Source: Candidatus Polarisedimenticolaceae bacterium
GTDB taxonomy: Bacteria > Acidobacteriota > Polarisedimenticolia > Polarisedimenticolales > DASRJG01
Direction of reading: 5' to 3'
Assembly: GCA_036376135.1 (NCBI GenBank)
Contig: DASVAW010000155.1
Coordinates: 1 to 36,403, forward strand
Length of the DNA stretch: 36,403 bases
Made by a program: the position numbers and the translations under genes
The notes under the pieces: generated by a model
What the model was told of the DNA's origin: nothing
The model's input: only the letters and a program-made list of their open reading frames with translations
Databases searched by the model: none
Shown: one piece after another, positions 32,980-36,403 of the stretch
Numbering within the stretch: position 1 is the first letter of the stretch
Layout of the letters: every line of letters starts with the position of its first letter

Positions 32980-34332
32980 CTAACCCGCCTTCGTCTTGAA
33001 GTCCTTCCCCAGCCAGCCGCGCGCGAGGATCAGCAGAACCGTCGAGGAGAGGGCGATGCAGCCGTGGATCGTCCACATCGTTCCCGAGTCCTGCGGGAGG
33101 CCGGTCGCGGGGTCGGGGCAGTAGGTCGCGAGGAACCACCCGGAGTAGAGCGACACGATCACCTTGGTGAGGAACCACGGGAGCTGCGCGACTCCCATGT
33201 ACGCGCCCGTCCGCCCCTCGGGGGCGATCTCGGCGGCGTATTGGAGGAACCGCGGCTGCCAGGTCGCCTCGCCGATCGACATGAGCACGATGAACGTGAA
33301 GAGCCCCCAGACCGAAGGCCCCGGCGACAGCAGGAACGTCGGCAGGGCCATGACGGCGGTGCCCACGATCATCATCGTGTAGACCTTCATCCGGACGGTG
33401 ACCGCGGCGACGACCGGGCACAGGACGAAGATGAGGAGCGAGTTCAGGTTCGTCGCCGCCTCGAACTTCTCGCCGACCCAGCTCCCCTGGAAGGCGCGAT
33501 TCACGTACAGCGGGAGCGTCAGCCAGGCGTGGACGAGCAGGGTCTGCACGGGAATCAGGCAGAAGATGAAGAACGCGAACTTCGCGTCGGCGAGCGGGTG
33601 GTTCCGGAGCCAGTGTCCGACCCCTTGCCACCCCGGCCGCTCCTTCGGTGCCGCGCCAGCCGACACGGTCGCCCGCTCGATCTCGCGGCGACTCATCAGG
33701 ATCGCGAGCAGGACCAGTCCCACGGCGGAGACCGAGGTGAAGAAGACGTACGCCCCCTGGATTCCCCAGCGTTCGCGGATCGGGGACATGAAGGACGGGA
33801 GCCATCCCCCGAGGTTCATGACCCCGTAGAGCATCGCGTACCCCATGTTCGCCGACTCGGGGGTCGTGAACTCCCGCACCGCCTTGTAGGCGGCGGGCTG
33901 GTAGATCCCGTACCCGAGAACGACGACGAGGATCCCCGCGAGCGCCACGAGGTTCATCGGGGAACCCAAAGAGCCGCCGGGAAGGCCGAGCACCGGCGCC
34001 GCGGCGAGGATCGCGCGCCCGACGACCATCAGGGCGATCGCGGCGATCAGGGAGTTGCGCACGCCCCAGCGGTCGGCGCGCCCCCCGAAGAACACCATCG
34101 ACAGCGTGATCCCCCAACCCAGAACCCCGACCATGCGAAGCGCGTTCGGGTCGTCGAGGCCGACGTACTCGCCGAAGTACATCCCCAGGTAGATGAGGAT
34201 GCCGAAGTAGACGAACCCCTCGATCCCGTAGTTGAGGTTGAGCCCCATCACCGCCCGTGGGGAGCGCACGAGGTCCACGAACGGCTGGACGATCTCGCGC
34301 AGGGGGTTTCGGGGGGGCTGGAGCTCGCTCAC
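32980..34332 (-). CDS. MFS/POT-like transporter
   Basis: A 450-residue membrane protein with about 12 helices. The loop 2-3 motif GGRADRWGVRNSLI is the MFS signature, and GYGIYQPAAYKAVREF with ANMGYAMLYGVMNLGGWL recalls the proton-dependent oligopeptide (POT) branch. A central loop near residues 205-225 divides two six-helix halves. It probably moves a small solute with protons; the substrate is unknown. GTG 34332 has no strong RBS, but TAGGAT lies 8 nt upstream. It converges on the DUF418 gene (27 bp gap) and is divergent from the spermidine-synthase-like gene (68 bp). Confidence 0.87.
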   Translation of the reverse strand: MSELQPPRNPLREIVQPFVDLVRSPRAVMGLNLNYGIEGFVYFGILIYLGMYFGEYVGLDDPNALRMVGVLGWGITLSMVFFGGRADRWGVRNSLIAAIALMVVGRAILAAAPVLGLPGGSLGSPMNLVALAGILVVVLGYGIYQPAAYKAVREFTTPESANMGYAMLYGVMNLGGWLPSFMSPIRERWGIQGAYVFFTSVSAVGLVLLAILMSRREIERATVSAGAAPKERPGWQGVGHWLRNHPLADAKFAFFIFCLIPVQTLLVHAWLTLPLYVNRAFQGSWVGEKFEAATNLNSLLIFVLCPVVAAVTVRMKVYTMMIVGTAVMALPTFLLSPGPSVWGLFTFIVLMSIGEATWQPRFLQYAAEIAPEGRTGAYMGVAQLPWFLTKVIVSLYSGWFLATYCPDPATGLPQDSGTMWTIHGCIALSSTVLLILARGWLGKDFKTKAG

Positions 34333-34400
34333 GGCGACCCATCCTAGCCTGCGGCTCCACGAACGGGTTCGGTGTACATTCCGGCCGGGGGGCTCCCTTC

Positions 34401-36403
34401 ATGTCCCGATCCGCAGTGCGACCGGGCGCCGGCACGGTCCTGGTCGTCTTCTTTCTCTCGGGCGCGTGTGCGCTGGTTTACGAGACCGTGTGGCAGAAGA
34501 TGCTCTGCCTGGTCTTCGGGATCACGACTTACGCGACCGCCACGATCCTCGCCGCCTTCATGGGCGGGCTCGCCCTCGGGAGCTTCCTGTTCGGCCGCCG
34601 CGCCGACGCGGTCGACCGCCCGCTGCGCGCCTACGCCCTGCTCGAGGCCGGGATCGGGCTGTTCGCGCTCCTCTTCCCGGCGATCGTCGCCGGCCTGATG
34701 GCGCTGTTCGCCGGGATCGCGCGCACGTTCGAGCCGGCTCCCTTCGTGCTCGCCCTGATCCGGCTCGTCCTGTGCGTCGGGGTACTCGCGATCCCGGCGG
34801 TGCTGATGGGCGGCACGCTCCCGTTCATGGCCCGTTTCTACGTCCGAAGCCTGAACCAGGTCGGCAAGGGCGCCGGGGCGCTTTACGGCCTCAACACCCT
34901 GGGCGGCGTGGCCGGGTGCTTTCTCGCCGGATTCGTCTTGATGCCCGGGATCGGCACGCGCGCGACCCTCTGGGGAGCCGCCGCGGTCAACCTGGTCCTC
35001 GCGGCGATCGCGTGGTGGATCGACCGGGGCGCGCCGGAGGAGGCGGGGCCCCCGGCGGTCGTGCCCGAGCCTCCCGTCGCCGAGGGCGACGCCAGGCTGC
35101 GCCTGCTCTTCGCCGGGGCCGCGGTGTCGGGCTTCTGCGCCCTGGCGTACGAGGTCCTCTGGACGCGGACCATCTCCTTCTTCCTCCCCTCGTCGCTGTA
35201 CGCCTTCCCGACGATGCTGACGAGCTTCCTGCTCGGCTCGGGGGTGGGGAGCCTCCTGTACGCGCGGTTCTTCGACCGCTGGCGCCGGCCGGTCGTGCTG
35301 CTCGGGGTCCTCCAGATCCTGATCGGAGCGTCGGCGTTCCTGACGCTGTTCCAGTTCTCGAAGCTCTCCCGCCTCAGTGCGGTGTTGTCGTCGCTCGTGG
35401 GCGCGGGCCAGGGGCCGTCGGGAACGGGGTTCGCGTCGTCGTTCCTCGTGATGTTCGTGCCGTGCGTGCTGATGGGGATCGCCTTTCCCGCGATCGCGAA
35501 GGCGTTCACCGGCAGCGTCGCGCGCCTGGGGCGCAGCATCGGCTCCCTGTACGCGATGAACACCCTCGGCTGCGTGTTCGGCTCCGTCCTCGCCGGATTC
35601 CTGATCATCCCCGCGATGGGCGTCGTGCGCGGGGTCACGCTGATCGCGGCGATGAACACGGTGTTGGGGCTGCTGTTCCTCTTCTCGGAGATGCGCAGCC
35701 GGCGGGCGCGCGCGTTCGCCGCCGCGCTGGCGGTCGCGCTCCTCGCGACGGGCGGCGTCCTCGCGGCGTCGTGGAAGGTCCCGCCCGCGCTGTACGGCAG
35801 GAAGTTCTCCCGCCTGTACACCGACGGCGACACGATCGCCTACTACGGCGAATCGGTGGACGGGACGATCACCGTCACCGAGATGGGGCACCACCCCTAC
35901 GACGGGGTCCGCTACCGCGACATCGAGGTGGACGGCGTCTCGGTGGCGGGGGATCCGCCGGTGCTGCGGACGACGCAGAAGATCCAGGGACACATCCCGC
36001 TGATGCTCTTCAAGGCCTCGACGGGACGCGACGCCGAACGGGCGTTCATCCTGGGGCTGGGATCGGGGGAGGCGTCGAGCTGCATCGCGCTGCACGGGGT
36101 GAAGGCGGTCGACTGCGGGGAGCTCGTGGCGGCGGAGGTCGGCGCGAACCACCTCTTCCACCACGTGAACCGCCGGATCCTCGAGAACCCGAAGTTCAAC
36201 CTGATCCTCAACGACGCGCGCAACCACCTGCTCACCACCACGCGCACGTACGACATCATCCAGAGCGACTCGGTGCACCCGGTCGTCGCGTTCAACACCT
36301 ATACGAAGGAGTACTACGAGCTCTGCCGGAGCCGGCTGTCGGAGCGGGGGGTCTTCTCGACCTGGATCCCGATCTACCACTTCACCGAAGACGACATGAA
36401 GAC
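34401..36403 (+). CDS. membrane-fused spermidine-synthase-like protein, 3' end cut by the window
   Basis: At least 667 residues, open to the right edge. The N-terminal two thirds hold 12-14 membrane helices in two similar halves: FFLSGACALVYETVWQKM and later AVSGFCALAYEVLWTRT begin them, and LYGLNTLGGVAGCFLAGF / LYAMNTLGCVFGSVLAGF close them. The C-terminal part begins a spermidine-synthase-like Rossmann domain (ERAFILGLGSGEASSC as SAM-like site, then AVDCGELVAAEV, NDARNHLLTT). Such fused proteins are common in Acidobacteriota and Deltaproteobacteria; whether they make polyamines is unknown. In the visible part the acidic residue after the glycine motif is in DCGELV, a change from the usual V-(D/E)-(I/L)-(D/E). 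ATG 34401 follows GGGGGG at 8 nt. Confidence 0.85.
   Translation, partial: MSRSAVRPGAGTVLVVFFLSGACALVYETVWQKMLCLVFGITTYATATILAAFMGGLALGSFLFGRRADAVDRPLRAYALLEAGIGLFALLFPAIVAGLMALFAGIARTFEPAPFVLALIRLVLCVGVLAIPAVLMGGTLPFMARFYVRSLNQVGKGAGALYGLNTLGGVAGCFLAGFVLMPGIGTRATLWGAAAVNLVLAAIAWWIDRGAPEEAGPPAVVPEPPVAEGDARLRLLFAGAAVSGFCALAYEVLWTRTISFFLPSSLYAFPTMLTSFLLGSGVGSLLYARFFDRWRRPVVLLGVLQILIGASAFLTLFQFSKLSRLSAVLSSLVGAGQGPSGTGFASSFLVMFVPCVLMGIAFPAIAKAFTGSVARLGRSIGSLYAMNTLGCVFGSVLAGFLIIPAMGVVRGVTLIAAMNTVLGLLFLFSEMRSRRARAFAAALAVALLATGGVLAASWKVPPALYGRKFSRLYTDGDTIAYYGESVDGTITVTEMGHHPYDGVRYRDIEVDGVSVAGDPPVLRTTQKIQGHIPLMLFKASTGRDAERAFILGLGSGEASSCIALHGVKAVDCGELVAAEVGANHLFHHVNRRILENPKFNLILNDARNHLLTTTRTYDIIQSDSVHPVVAFNTYTKEYYELCRSRLSERGVFSTWIPIYHFTEDDMK

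Noticed and set aside
1-36403. CRISPR array, insertion sequence, prophage or att site
   Set aside because: I saw no spaced direct repeats of CRISPR size, no transposase or integrase motifs, no phage genes and no terminal inverted repeats.

Overview
The window is very GC-rich (roughly 70%, third codon positions almost always G or C). It is densely packed, with many GTG starts and many 4-bp stop/start overlaps. The gene mix fits a soil or sediment bacterium of the Acidobacteriota or a similar deep, GC-rich phylum: MopE-type repeat protein, c-type cytochrome with beta-propeller, FAAL-carrier-reductase, GrdB-like selenoprotein, VapBC, complete Kdp system. No 16S or marker gene is present, so the phylum is a guess. 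I see no IS element, CRISPR array, tRNA or rRNA. The two ends cut through genes.

Region 1 (1-5396). A minus-strand gene is cut at the left edge. Next is an exported TlpA-type thioredoxin protein whose reading frame carries an in-frame TGA just after the signal peptide. Divergent from it is a three-gene acyl-CoA carboxylase operon: carboxyltransferase, biotin carboxylase and biotin carrier. The biotin carboxylase has lost many canonical catalytic residues.

Region 2 (5400-9987). A 1000-residue secreted beta-propeller/di-haem cytochrome, a four-helix membrane protein of unknown function, and a secreted metallo-beta-lactamase-fold hydrolase.

Region 3 (9991-17730). A complete high-affinity K+ uptake system on the minus strand in the order kdpF-A-C-B-D-E (C before B), including a 26-residue kdpF. 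The metallohydrolase is the last gene of this run.

Region 4 (18059-23520). A VapBC toxin-antitoxin pair lies directly downstream of a tightly overlapping cassette of DUF3311 protein, Na+/solute symporter, APC amino-acid permease and PLP aminotransferase, probably for uptake and use of an amino acid. A divergent gene encodes a lipoprotein with MliC and META domains.

Region 5 (23639-29312). A sigma70-like promoter leads into a FAAL-carrier-thioester reductase protein. It is followed by the most striking gene of the window, a GrdB-family selenoprotein split by an in-frame TGA. That TGA gives a UxxC motif and is followed at the right distance by a perfect stem-loop resembling a bacterial SECIS element. 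A MopE-repeat secreted protein follows.

Region 6 (29317-36403). A likely bidirectional terminator, a PEP-synthase/PPDK regulatory kinase-pyrophosphorylase, a secreted Kazal-like peptide, a YdeI/DUF1801 protein, a SOUL haem-binding protein, a DUF418 membrane protein, an MFS/POT-like transporter, and a membrane-fused spermidine-synthase-like protein that runs off the right edge.

Several genes that lack a Shine-Dalgarno sequence have a -10-like hexamer 6-8 nt before their start codon, which suggests leaderless transcription is common here.
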